Source: AC-32 sp963704005
Lineage (GTDB): Bacteria > Actinomycetota > Thermoleophilia > Gaiellales > Gaiellaceae
DNA: 64,000 nt
Direction of reading: 5' to 3'
Assembly: GCA_963704005.1 (NCBI GenBank)
Contig: CAVPGJ010000004.1
Location: forward strand, 248,001-312,000
Below the pieces are notes generated by a model that did not search any database, was not told the origin of the DNA, and worked only from the letters and a program-made list of their open reading frames with translations. The position numbers and the translations under genes were made by a program. Shown here one piece after another: positions 28,801 to 38,000 of this stretch (position 1 is the first letter of the stretch; every line of letters begins with the position of its first letter).

Positions 28801-31599
28801 CGCGAGCGGCCTCAGCCTGAGCGACCCGCTGCCCGCCGGTAGCGGCGTCAACTGGTCGCTCGACGCCGCCCACAGCGACTCGGGCTGGTCGGTCACGGGC
28901 ACGCCTCCAAGCCAGAGCCTTGCCTACAGCCCGAGCACGCTGACGCCGGGCACGAGCACGCACGCGCACGTCGTCAGCGCGACAATCGGCGGCTCCTGCA
29001 AGAGCTACGCGAACACGGCCGGCTACGCTGAGCAGCAACGGCGGCTCCGGCCAGGCCTCGGCCACGACGACCGTCAACTGCCCGAGCCTCGCGATCGCCA
29101 AGAGCTGCGGATGCCGCCTCGGTCAGCGCCGGCTCCCAGATCGGCTACACGGTGACCCTGAACAACAGCGGCGCCGGCACCGCCAGCGGGCTCTCGATCA
29201 GCGACCCCCTGCCCGCCGGTAGCGGCGTCAGCTGGTCGCTCGATGCCGGTGGCTCGAGCTCCGGCTGGTCGGTCAGCGGCCAGCCGCCGAGCCAGATCCT
29301 GAGCTACAGCCCGACGACGCTCGCCGCCAACACGAGCACGCACGCCCACGTGGTCAGCTCGACGACGAGCGCCTCCTGCAAGGCCTACTCGAACACGGCC
29401 AGCTACCTGAGCGGCAACGGCGGCTCCGGCCAGGCCTCGGCCACGACGACCGTCAACTGCCCGAGCCTCGCGATCGCCAAGACTGCGGATGCCGCCTCGG
29501 TCAGCGCCGGCTCCCAGATCGGCTACACGGTGACCCTGAACAACAGCGGCGCCGGCACCGCCAGCGGGCTCTCGATCAGCGACCCCCTGCCCGCCGGTAG
29601 CGGCGTCAGCTGGTCGCTCGATGCCGGTGGCTCGAGCTCCGGCTGGTCGGTCAGCGGCCAGCCGCCGAACCAGATCCTGAGCTACAGCCCGACGACGCTC
29701 GCCGCCAACACGAGCACGCATGCGCACGTGCTCAGCGCGACGACGAGCGCCTCCTGCAAGGCCTACGCGAACACGGCCAGCTATGCGAGCACAAACGGCG
29801 GCTCCGGCCAGGCCTCGGCGACGACGACCGTCAACTGCCCGAGCCTGGCGATCAGCAAGAGCGCCGATGCCGCCTCGGTCAGCGCCGGCGCCCAGATCGG
29901 CTACACGGTCACCCTGAACAACAGCGGCGCCGGCACCGCCAGCGGCCTGAGCGTCAGCGACCCCCTGCCCGCCGGTAGCGGCGTCAGCTGGTCGCTCGAC
30001 GCCGGTGGCTCGAGCTCCGGCTGGTCGGTCACGGGCTCGCCGTCGAGCGGCCAGAGCCTTGCCTACAGCCCGACCACCCTGGCACCGAGCACGAGCACGC
30101 ACGCCCACGTGGTCAGCGTCACGAGCGCCGGCTCCTGCAAGACCTACGACAACACCGCGAGCTTCACGGCCGACGCCGGGTCGGGCTCGGCTTCTGCGTC
30201 GACGACGGTCAACTGCCCCGACCTGGCGATCGCCAAGAGCGCGGATGCCGCCTCGGTCAGCGCCGGCGCCCAGATCGGCTACACGGTCACCCTGAACAAC
30301 AGCGGCGCCGGCACCGCCAGTGGCCTGAGCGTGAGCGACCCCCTGCCGGCCGGTAGCGGCGTCAGCTGGTCGCTCGACGCCGGTGGCTCGAGCTCCGGCT
30401 GGTCGGTTTCGGGCTCGCCCCCGAACCAGAGCCTTGCCTACAGCCCGACGACGCTCGCCGCCAACACGAGCACGCATGCGCACGTGGTCAGCGCGACGAC
30501 CCCCAGCTCGTGCCAGGCCTACGACAACACCGCAAGCTTCGCGAGCGGCAACGGCGGCTCCGGCGAGGCCTCGGCCTCGACGACGGTCAACTGCCCCGAC
30601 CTGGCGATCGCCAAGAGCGCCGATGCCACCTCGGTCAACGCCGGCGCCCAGATCGGCTACACGGTCACGCTCGCAAACAGCGGCGCCGGCACCGCCAGTG
30701 GCCTGAGCGTGAGCGACGACCTGCCCGCTGGCAGCGGCGTCAGCTGGTCGCTCGATGCCGCCCACAGCGACTCGGGCTGGTCGGTGACGGGCTCGCCGCC
30801 GAACCAGAGCCTCGCCTATAACCCGAGCACCCTGGCGCCGAGCGCGAGCACGCACGCGCACGTCGTCAGCGCCACCAGCGCCGGCTCCTGCAAGACCTAC
30901 GACAACACCGCAAGCTTCGCGAGCAGCAACAGCGGCTCCGGCCAGGCCTCGGCCTCGACGACGGTCAACTGCGCGCCGCCTCCACCTCCTCCGCCACCTC
31001 CTCCGCCACCTCCTCCGCCACCGCCACCGCCACCTCCTCCGCCACCACCGCCGTTCCAGCCGCCCGCGCCGAGGGACGGCAAGACCGGCAACGTCGCCCC
31101 GGTCGGCGGCCAGGTCTACGTACGACTGCCGCACACGAAGAAGTTCGTCCTGCTGACCTCGCTCGAGCAGATCCCGGTCGGCTCGGAGCTCGACACGATC
31201 CACGGCCGCGTGCGCCTGACGACCTCGGCAGGCGGCAAGAAGACCCAGACCGCCGACTTCTACCAGGGCCGCTTCATCTTCACGCAGAAGAAGGCCAAGA
31301 AGCCGATCACGGTGCTCTCGCTGTCCGAGCCGCTCGCCTGCTCAAAGGCCGCGCATGCGGCCGAGGCCTTGACGAAGAAGAAGAAACGCCATCTCTGGGG
31401 CTCCGGCAAGGGCAAGTTCCGGACGAAGGGCAAGAGCGCCTCGGCTACCGTACGCGGCACTATCTGGCTGACCCAGGACACCTGCACGACGACGCTCGTC
31501 CACGTCAAGCGAGGCGTCGTCGACGTGTTCGACTTCGCCAAGCACAAACATTTCTTCGTCAAAGCCGGTCATACCTACGTTGCCCACGCGCGCAAGTAG
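25823..31599 (+). CDS. Giant secreted propeller protein with nine DUF11-type repeats, polyproline and FecR-like C-terminus (two frameshifts)
   Basis: Correcting two inserted T bases (29029 and 29106, each obvious against sister repeats) gives about 1924 residues. The TTG start at 25823 has GGGGAG 7 nt upstream. A signal/anchor helix (about 18-38) is followed by a roughly 480-residue domain shared with the genes at 32761 and 35081. Its motifs are PPDTNGEVG, GDPVVVYDP, DYPKFGIW, YRWMPSIAAD and RWGDYSSL, which suggest a secreted beta-propeller. Nine tandem repeats of about 126 residues (ADAASVSAGAQIGYTVTL...SASTTVNC) follow, then about 30 prolines and the shared FecR-like domain. DUF11-type repeats are Ig-like stalk modules, so the propeller may be displayed on a long stalk. 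Confidence 0.78.
27575..30969 (+). repeat. Nine tandem ~378-bp DUF11-coding repeats
   Basis: Repeat starts recur about every 378 bp (for example 27956, 28334 and 28712). Copies two to nine are near-identical over long stretches at DNA level, while the first is more diverged. The uniformity points to recent unequal recombination, and the region is prone to assembly collapse. Confidence 0.9.
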
Positions 31600-32650
31600 C
31601 CTCGCGGCCGGCGTGCTCGCCCTCGCCGCCCTGCTGGTGGTCCTGCTGACCGCCTCCGACGGCGCTGCAGGCGTGGCCGTCCGGTTGCAGCCGCCGGCGC
31701 TCACGAAGACCGCCGATGTCGCCCAGGTTCAGGCCGGAACCTCGATCGGCTTTACGGTGACGGTCTACACCGGCGACTACACCTTCACCGACCTGAGCGT
31801 GACCGACAAGCTGCCGTCCGGGCCCGGTGTGTACTGGGTTCTCGACCCGGCCAGCGACCCGGACTGGTCGGTGAGCGGCTCCCCACCGAACCAGAGCGTC
31901 GTCTACAACTCACAGATGCAACTGGCCGGCACCACCCTCGTGCACGTCATGAGCGTCACGACGGGCAGCTCGTGTCAGGTCTACCCCAACTCGGTGACCG
32001 CTACGGCCTCAGCCGCCGGAGGTTTCTCGGACACGAAGTCCGCCTCGATAACCGTCGTCGGCTGCGCGGCACCCCCACCGCCACCGCCGCCTCCGCCTCC
32101 ACCCCCACCGCCCCCACCGCCACCGGGGCCCCCCGTGGACGGCAAGACGGGGAACGTCGCCCCGGTCAGCGGCACGGTGCTCGTGCGCCTGCCGCACACG
32201 CACACCTTCGTCCCGCTCACCTCGCTGAAGCAGATCCCGGTCGGCTCGGAGCTCGACACGATCCACGGCCGCGTCCGCCTGACGAGCTCGGCCGGGGGCA
32301 AGAAGACCCAGACCGCCGACTTCTACCAGGGCCGCTTCATCTTCACCCAGAAGAAGGCCAAGAAGCCGGTGACCCTCCTCACGCTCTCCGACCCGCTCTC
32401 CTGCCCGAAGAAGCACTTCTCCGCGGCGGACAAGAAAAAGAAGCGCCACCTCTGGGGCTCCGGCAAGGGCAAGTTCCGCACCAAGGGCAAGAACGCCTCG
32501 GCGACCGTGCGCGGCACGATCTGGCTGACCCAGGACACCTGCACGACGACGCTCGTCCACGTCAAGCGGGGCGTGGTCGACGTCCTCGACTTCGTCAAGC
32601 ACAAGCACGTGCTCGTCAAGGCCGGCCACACCTACGTCGCGCACCGCTAA
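31580..32650 (+). CDS. Short secreted DUF11/polyproline/FecR-like protein
   Basis: This 356-residue protein starts at TTG 31580, inside the last 20 nt of the preceding gene, which suggests translational coupling. A downstream GTG at 31613 is an alternative. A signal peptide (to about 34), one DUF11-type repeat (36-165), about 20 prolines and the FecR-like domain (185-356) make it a minimal family member. The last about 170 residues differ from those of the 19705 product at only a few positions (for example SAADKK for SAAEKK and a shortened AHR end). That indicates recent duplication or gene conversion. No array promoter precedes it. Confidence 0.8.
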   Translation: MPTRASSLAAGVLALAALLVVLLTASDGAAGVAVRLQPPALTKTADVAQVQAGTSIGFTVTVYTGDYTFTDLSVTDKLPSGPGVYWVLDPASDPDWSVSGSPPNQSVVYNSQMQLAGTTLVHVMSVTTGSSCQVYPNSVTATASAAGGFSDTKSASITVVGCAAPPPPPPPPPPPPPPPPPPGPPVDGKTGNVAPVSGTVLVRLPHTHTFVPLTSLKQIPVGSELDTIHGRVRLTSSAGGKKTQTADFYQGRFIFTQKKAKKPVTLLTLSDPLSCPKKHFSAADKKKKRHLWGSGKGKFRTKGKNASATVRGTIWLTQDTCTTTLVHVKRGVVDVLDFVKHKHVLVKAGHTYVAHR

Positions 32651-32760
32651 CCCCCCGTCCGGGGCCTGGAAAGTAGCCGCCCCGGGAGCTAACGTAGGCT
32701 GCCGAACGGGTCGATACTCGCTACGTCATTGATGAATCGCCTAGACCGGGAGGCAACCCC

Positions 32761-34956
32761 TTGGCAAGACCGCTGAAGCACCTCATCCGCGCAGCGACCG
32801 CGAGCCGCCGCTCGCGCCTCGTGATCGTCGCCGCGATCCTCGTCCTCTCGGCTGCTGCCATCGCCGTGCTCGGAGGCTCGACGCGCTCCTCGTCCCCGCG
32901 CCAGCTCGTGAACCGCCAGCCGGCCGCTGCGACGAGCGGGACCGCCGCGAGCTTCCAGGCCGTCCGCGCCGCCGCCCACAAGCTGGGCCGCCGCGTGGTC
33001 GTCGGCCACTCGGTCCGCAACGACACCTCGCGCCCGCTGCGGCGGATGAAGCCCGCGGCGCGCCCGACCGGGCACGAGCTCGAGCCGGTCGCGAGGCCGC
33101 TCTCGCACCGCATCTCTCGCCAGCCCGCGCGCGCCGGGGGCGTCGTGCAGAGCACGCCGACCGCCTCGAACATGCCCTCGCCGTCGCTCACCTTCGAGGG
33201 CATGAACCAGGCCGTGGCCTGCCCCTGCCTCCCGCCCGACACGGACGGCGAGGCCGGCCCGTCGCAGTACGTCCAGATCGCCAACTCCGCCCTCCAGGTC
33301 TTCAACAAGAGCGGCGCCTCGGTGCTCGGCCCGCTTCCGATCTCGACGCTCTGGGGCGGCTTCGGCGGCGTCTGCGAGACCCAGGACTACGGCGACCCGA
33401 TCGTGCTCTACGACCAGCTTGCAGGCCGCTGGGTGGTCTCCCAGTTCAACGGGCCCGGAGGCGCGCTTCCCGGCGGTGCGCCGACCGACGAGTGCATCGC
33501 CGTCTCGACGTCGAGCGACGCGACGGGCTCCTACTTCCGCTACGACTTCCACCTCGGCTCGAACTTCTTCGACTACCCGAAGCTCGGGGTCTGGCCGGAC
33601 GCGTACTACATGTCCGACATCGTGTTCACCGCCGACGGGAACTCCTACCTCGGCCCGCAGCCGTTTGCCTTCAACCGCGCGGCGATGCTCACCGGCGCGG
33701 CCGCGTCGTTCATCACAACCGCCGGCACGCTCGGCGGCTCCGAGGACCCGATCCTCCCCGCCGACGTCGACGGCTCGGCACCGCCGCCGGCCGGCGCGGC
33801 CGAACCGTTTGTCGAGTGGCCGGGGAATCTCACCTACAAGGTCTACCGCTTCCACGTCGACTGGGCCTCGCCGAGCAGCTCGACGTTCACGCTTGCCGGC
33901 GCCCCGGGGGCCGCTGCGTTCTCGATCCTCTGCGGCTCGCGCAGCTGCGTCCCGCAGCCCGGCACGGCGCAGGGCCTCGACGGGATCGGCGACCGCTTCA
34001 TGGCCCGCGCCGCCTACCGCAACTACGGCGGCCACGAGTCGCTCGTGACCAACTACACGGTCGCGTCGGGCGGCGTCGAGGGGATCCGCTGGGTCGAGCT
34101 GCGGGGCCTCACCTCGGGCGCGCCGACGGTCGCGCAGCAGAGCACCTACCAGCCCGACACCACCTACCGTTGGATGGGGAGCGCGGCGCAGGACGCCTCG
34201 GGCGACCTGGCGCTCGGCTTCAGCGCCTCCTCGGCGGCGCTGTCCCCGTCGATCCGCTGGGCCGGCCGGCTCGCCTCCGACCCCGCCAACGCGCTCTCGC
34301 AGGGCGAGACCACCATGTTCGCGGGCTCGGGAAGCCAGACGAACCTGAGCGCCCGCTGGGGCGACTACAGCGCGATGGTCGCCGACCCGGCCGACGACTG
34401 CACCTTCTGGTACACGCAGGAGTACTACGGGGCGACCAGCGACGCGAGCTGGCAGACGCGGGTCGGGAAGTTCAAGTTCCCCAACTGCACTCTGCACACG
34501 CTGACGGTGACGCGAGCCGGCAGCGGCTCGGGCACGATCACGTCGAACCCGGCCGGCGTCAGCTGCGGCTCGACCTGCACCTTCGTCGCCGGGAGCGCGA
34601 CATCCGTCTCCCTCGCCGCGGCGGCTGCTGCGGGCTCGACGTTCGCCGGCTTCTCCGGCGACTGCTCGGGCGCGAGCTGCTCGCTCGGCATGGGCGCGAA
34701 CCACGCGGTCACGGCGACCTTCACGAGCGCGCCGCCTCCGCCTCCACCGGTGAAGAAGTGCATCGTCCCGAAGGTCGTCGGCCTGAAGCTCGCCAAGGCC
34801 AAGACGAAGATCAAGAAGGCCCACTGCCGGGTCGGCAAGGTGACCAAGAAGCACTCGAGCAAGAAGAAGAAGGGCAAGGTCATCAAGCAGAGCCCGAAGG
34901 CCCACAAGCACCTGAAGGTCAACTCCAAGGTCAACCTGACCGTCGGCAAGGGCTAG
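32761..34956 (+). CDS. Secreted propeller-like protein with InlB-like repeat and C-terminal PASTA
   Basis: The 731-residue protein starts at TTG 32761, supported by GGGAGG 7 nt upstream. A signal anchor (about 17-39) precedes a Pro/Arg-rich linker and the shared propeller-like domain (about 140-575). Its motifs are PPDTDGEAG, GDPIVLYD, DYPKLGVWPD, YRWMGSAAQD and RWGDYSAM. One cysteine-containing InlB-like repeat (about 577-655, FAGFSGDC) and a Lys-rich PASTA-like domain (660-731, VPKVVGLKLAKAK...VNLTVGKG) follow. The C-terminal half matches the kelch protein at 12882, so this gene combines the N-terminal module of one array family with the anchor of another. Confidence 0.82.
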   Translation: MARPLKHLIRAATASRRSRLVIVAAILVLSAAAIAVLGGSTRSSSPRQLVNRQPAAATSGTAASFQAVRAAAHKLGRRVVVGHSVRNDTSRPLRRMKPAARPTGHELEPVARPLSHRISRQPARAGGVVQSTPTASNMPSPSLTFEGMNQAVACPCLPPDTDGEAGPSQYVQIANSALQVFNKSGASVLGPLPISTLWGGFGGVCETQDYGDPIVLYDQLAGRWVVSQFNGPGGALPGGAPTDECIAVSTSSDATGSYFRYDFHLGSNFFDYPKLGVWPDAYYMSDIVFTADGNSYLGPQPFAFNRAAMLTGAAASFITTAGTLGGSEDPILPADVDGSAPPPAGAAEPFVEWPGNLTYKVYRFHVDWASPSSSTFTLAGAPGAAAFSILCGSRSCVPQPGTAQGLDGIGDRFMARAAYRNYGGHESLVTNYTVASGGVEGIRWVELRGLTSGAPTVAQQSTYQPDTTYRWMGSAAQDASGDLALGFSASSAALSPSIRWAGRLASDPANALSQGETTMFAGSGSQTNLSARWGDYSAMVADPADDCTFWYTQEYYGATSDASWQTRVGKFKFPNCTLHTLTVTRAGSGSGTITSNPAGVSCGSTCTFVAGSATSVSLAAAAAAGSTFAGFSGDCSGASCSLGMGANHAVTATFTSAPPPPPPVKKCIVPKVVGLKLAKAKTKIKKAHCRVGKVTKKHSSKKKKGKVIKQSPKAHKHLKVNSKVNLTVGKG

Positions 34957-34965
34957 GCACTTCAA

Positions 34966-35006
34966 AACCGTCCGCCCCGGCGCGCAGAATGGCGGGGCGG
35001 ACGGTT
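34966..35006 (+). terminator. 14-bp terminator hairpin
   Basis: AACCGTCCGCCCCG (34966-34979) pairs perfectly with CGGGGCGGACGGTT (34993-35006) across a 13-nt loop, 10 nt after the stop codon. A possible promoter for the next gene (TTGTAA 35005-35010, N17, TTAGAT) overlaps its end. Confidence 0.7.
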
Positions 35007-35080
35007 GTAAGCCCGGTGAAGCCGTGCTTAGATGTTTTTACGGGGAGCGAGAGGGATCTAATCGAGAGCAAGGGGGATCG

Positions 35081-38000
35081 ATGAGGGCGCTCGAGGCTGT
35101 TGTGGACTTTGTGCGTCGGCGAACCTTCGTGGTCGGCGCGGTGTTCGCGCTGATCGCGCTGGGGGCGCTGGTCGGGGGTCGTTCGGCCACCCATGCCAGA
35201 GAGACAGGTGCGCCCGCAGCCGCTCCCGCCAGCCTCGCGACGGCCTCTCCGTCGCCCTCGATCCAGGGCGGCGGCGCTCCGACCACGATCCCGAAGGGCA
35301 AGGTCGCCCGGAAGGGCAGCCTGCCGAAGGCGGCCGTCCGCTCCCACCCGGTCGAGCTCCACCTGACGCGCGCGCACGGCAAGGTCTTCGACGTCCGCAA
35401 CCTGCACGGCGCGGTCGTCAAGCAGGAGCGCCCGGAGCGCCAGGCCCCCGGGTTCCGCGAGAACGAGCTCAACCCGCGCACCCTGCGTGCCCCGGTCGCC
35501 AAGGCCGGCGGCCTCCCGCAGCGGATCGATCCGAGCGGTATCGCCCCGAGGTCGGTCGCCGCGGCGGCACCGGCTCCCGACTCGAGCTTCGACGGCCTCG
35601 ACTTCGCCACCTGGGGCGCGGGCCACCCGCCCGACGAGAACGGCGACGTCGGCCCGACCTACTACATCCAGACCGTCAACACGTCGATCGGCATCTACAA
35701 CAAGACGACCGGCACTCGCGTGGCGGCCTTCACGTTCAACTCGTTCATGAGCCAGGGCGCCTTCGGGAACCTCTGCGACACGAACAACTTCGGCGACCCG
35801 GTCGTCCTCTACGACAGCTTCGAGGACCGCTGGTTCATCACCGACTTCGCCTTCGCGCTCGACGGCTCGGGCAACGTCAGCCCGCAGCACGTGTTCCAGT
35901 GCTTCGCCGTCTCGAAGACGGGCGACCCGGTCAACGGCGGCTGGAACTACTACTCGATCGAGGCGCCCGGCGGTCTCGACGACTACCCGAAGTTCGGCGT
36001 CTGGCCGGACGGGATCTACATGTCGGCGAACATGTTCGGCTACGCCGCGGGCGCCGGGTTCATCTCCCCGCACGTCTGGGCGCTGAACAAGCAGCAGATG
36101 TACGTCGGGGCGCCGAGCCCACAGGTCGTGGACTTCGCGGCGCCCTCGGCCGACTTCACCCTGCTGCCGGCCAACGCGCGGCTGCAGACCGGGACGCCGC
36201 CGGCCGGCTCGCCGGAGTACTTCGTCTCGACCTGGCAGTACCTCAACGCCCAGACGGTCTACAAGTTCCACGTCGACTGGGACAAGATCTCGACCTCGAC
36301 CTTCACGGGGCCGGATGTTCAGCTTGCGCCCAACTGCTGGCCGAACGCAACCGTCCCGAACGCCTCCACGCCCGGCAACGCTCTCGACACGCTCCAGATC
36401 CGGGCGATGGCGCAGGCCCAGTACACGAACCAGGGCGGCGCCGAGTCGATCTGGGTCGACCACACCGTCCGGCGCCTGACGAGCGCGACTAACGCGAACT
36501 GCAACGCTGCGACGACCGGCAACGCCACCGTGCGCTGGTACCAGCTCAACGTCACGGGCGGCACCGTCGCGGCGAACAACGTCCAGGGCGCGACCTTCGA
36601 CCCGGACGCCACGAACACGTTCTTCCGCTTCATGCCGGCGCTCGCAGTCGACCGGACGGGCGACCTGGCGGTCGTCTACAGCAAGTCGAACGCAACCACG
36701 AATCCGCAGATCAAGTACGCGGGCCGCCTCGCGGGCGACCCCTTGAACACCTTCGGCCAGACCGAGCAGACGCTGATCGACGGCACGGGTACGCAGACCG
36801 GCAACTGCGGCGGCGCCGCGTGCGCCCGCTGGGGCGACTACAGCGGCATGGCGCTCGATCCGAACGGCTGCGAGTTCTGGATGACCGAGGAGTACTACAC
36901 GACCAGCGGGCTGAACGACCTGACCCGGATCGGCTCGTTCCACTACCCGAGCTGCACGACGGTCGGCAACGGCACGCTCTCGGGCACCGTCACCGACGGG
37001 TCGAACCCGATCTCCGGGGCGACGGTCGCGCTCGGCAACCGGACGACCACCACGGACGGAAGCGGCAACTACTCCTTCACCGTCCCAGCGGGGACCTACC
37101 CCACGGAGACGGCGGCCAAGGCGGGCTTCGACACGGCCTCGGCTGCCACGCTCGTCGTCCCGAACGGCGGAACCCTGACGAAGAATTTCACGCTCAACGC
37201 GGCGGCCCAGAGCGGCTGCTTCACCGACAACTCGCAGAGCACCTTCCAGCGCGGCGTTCCGGCGAACTGCGATCTCGTCAAGAGCCCGGGCAACGTCGTC
37301 CTCGCGAGCCCGGACAACACGGACGCGAAGAACAACAGCGTCACCGGCAACGGGTTCGGCTTCTCGAACACCGCTTGGGCCGGCCAGACATTCACGCCCA
37401 CGGTCACCGGCAAGCTCAGCCGGGTCGACGTCGAGCTCTTCTGCGCGAGCTGCACTGCAAACAGCCCGAACATCACGCTCTCGGTCCGCGCCACCACGGG
37501 AGGGACGCCCGTACCGACGGGCGCCGACCTCGCCACCGCTACGCTGCCGGGCTTCAACGACGGCGGCGCCGGCGGTCTGAAGACGTTCACGTTCGCCAGC
37601 CCGGTCACGCTCACCGCGGGCACCCGGTACGCGTTCATCTTCCGACTCGCGGGCGCGTTCGCGAGCGGCACGGTCGCCTATACGTGTAGCTGTTCGCCGG
37701 ACTCGAGCCCATACGCGAACGGCCAGTTCGTCACGTCAGGCAACAGCGGGTCTACCTGGACAGCGGACAGTGGAGGCCGCGACCTCAACTTCGTCACGTA
37801 CATCTCCGCGGGCTACGCCTCGTCGGGCACGTTCACCTCGTCGCTCAAGGACGCGAACCCGGTCCCGGGCAGCACGCCGAAGTGGACGACGCTCTCGTTC
37901 ACGGCGACAACCCCGGCGGGGACGGCCGTCAAGCTCCAGGTCGCGGGCTCCAACAACGCCAACGGCCCGTTCAACTACGTCGGGCCCGACGGAACCGCGA

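Noticed and set aside
16559..29106. Programmed +1 frameshifting in the array genes
   Set aside because: The sites share no slippery motif or stop-codon context, and two are plain single-T insertions in repeats. Similar breaks occur in serS and the binding protein.
27575..30969. CRISPR-like regular repeats
   Set aside because: The units are 378 bp, contiguous, have no unique spacers and are translated as DUF11-type domains. No cas genes are present.
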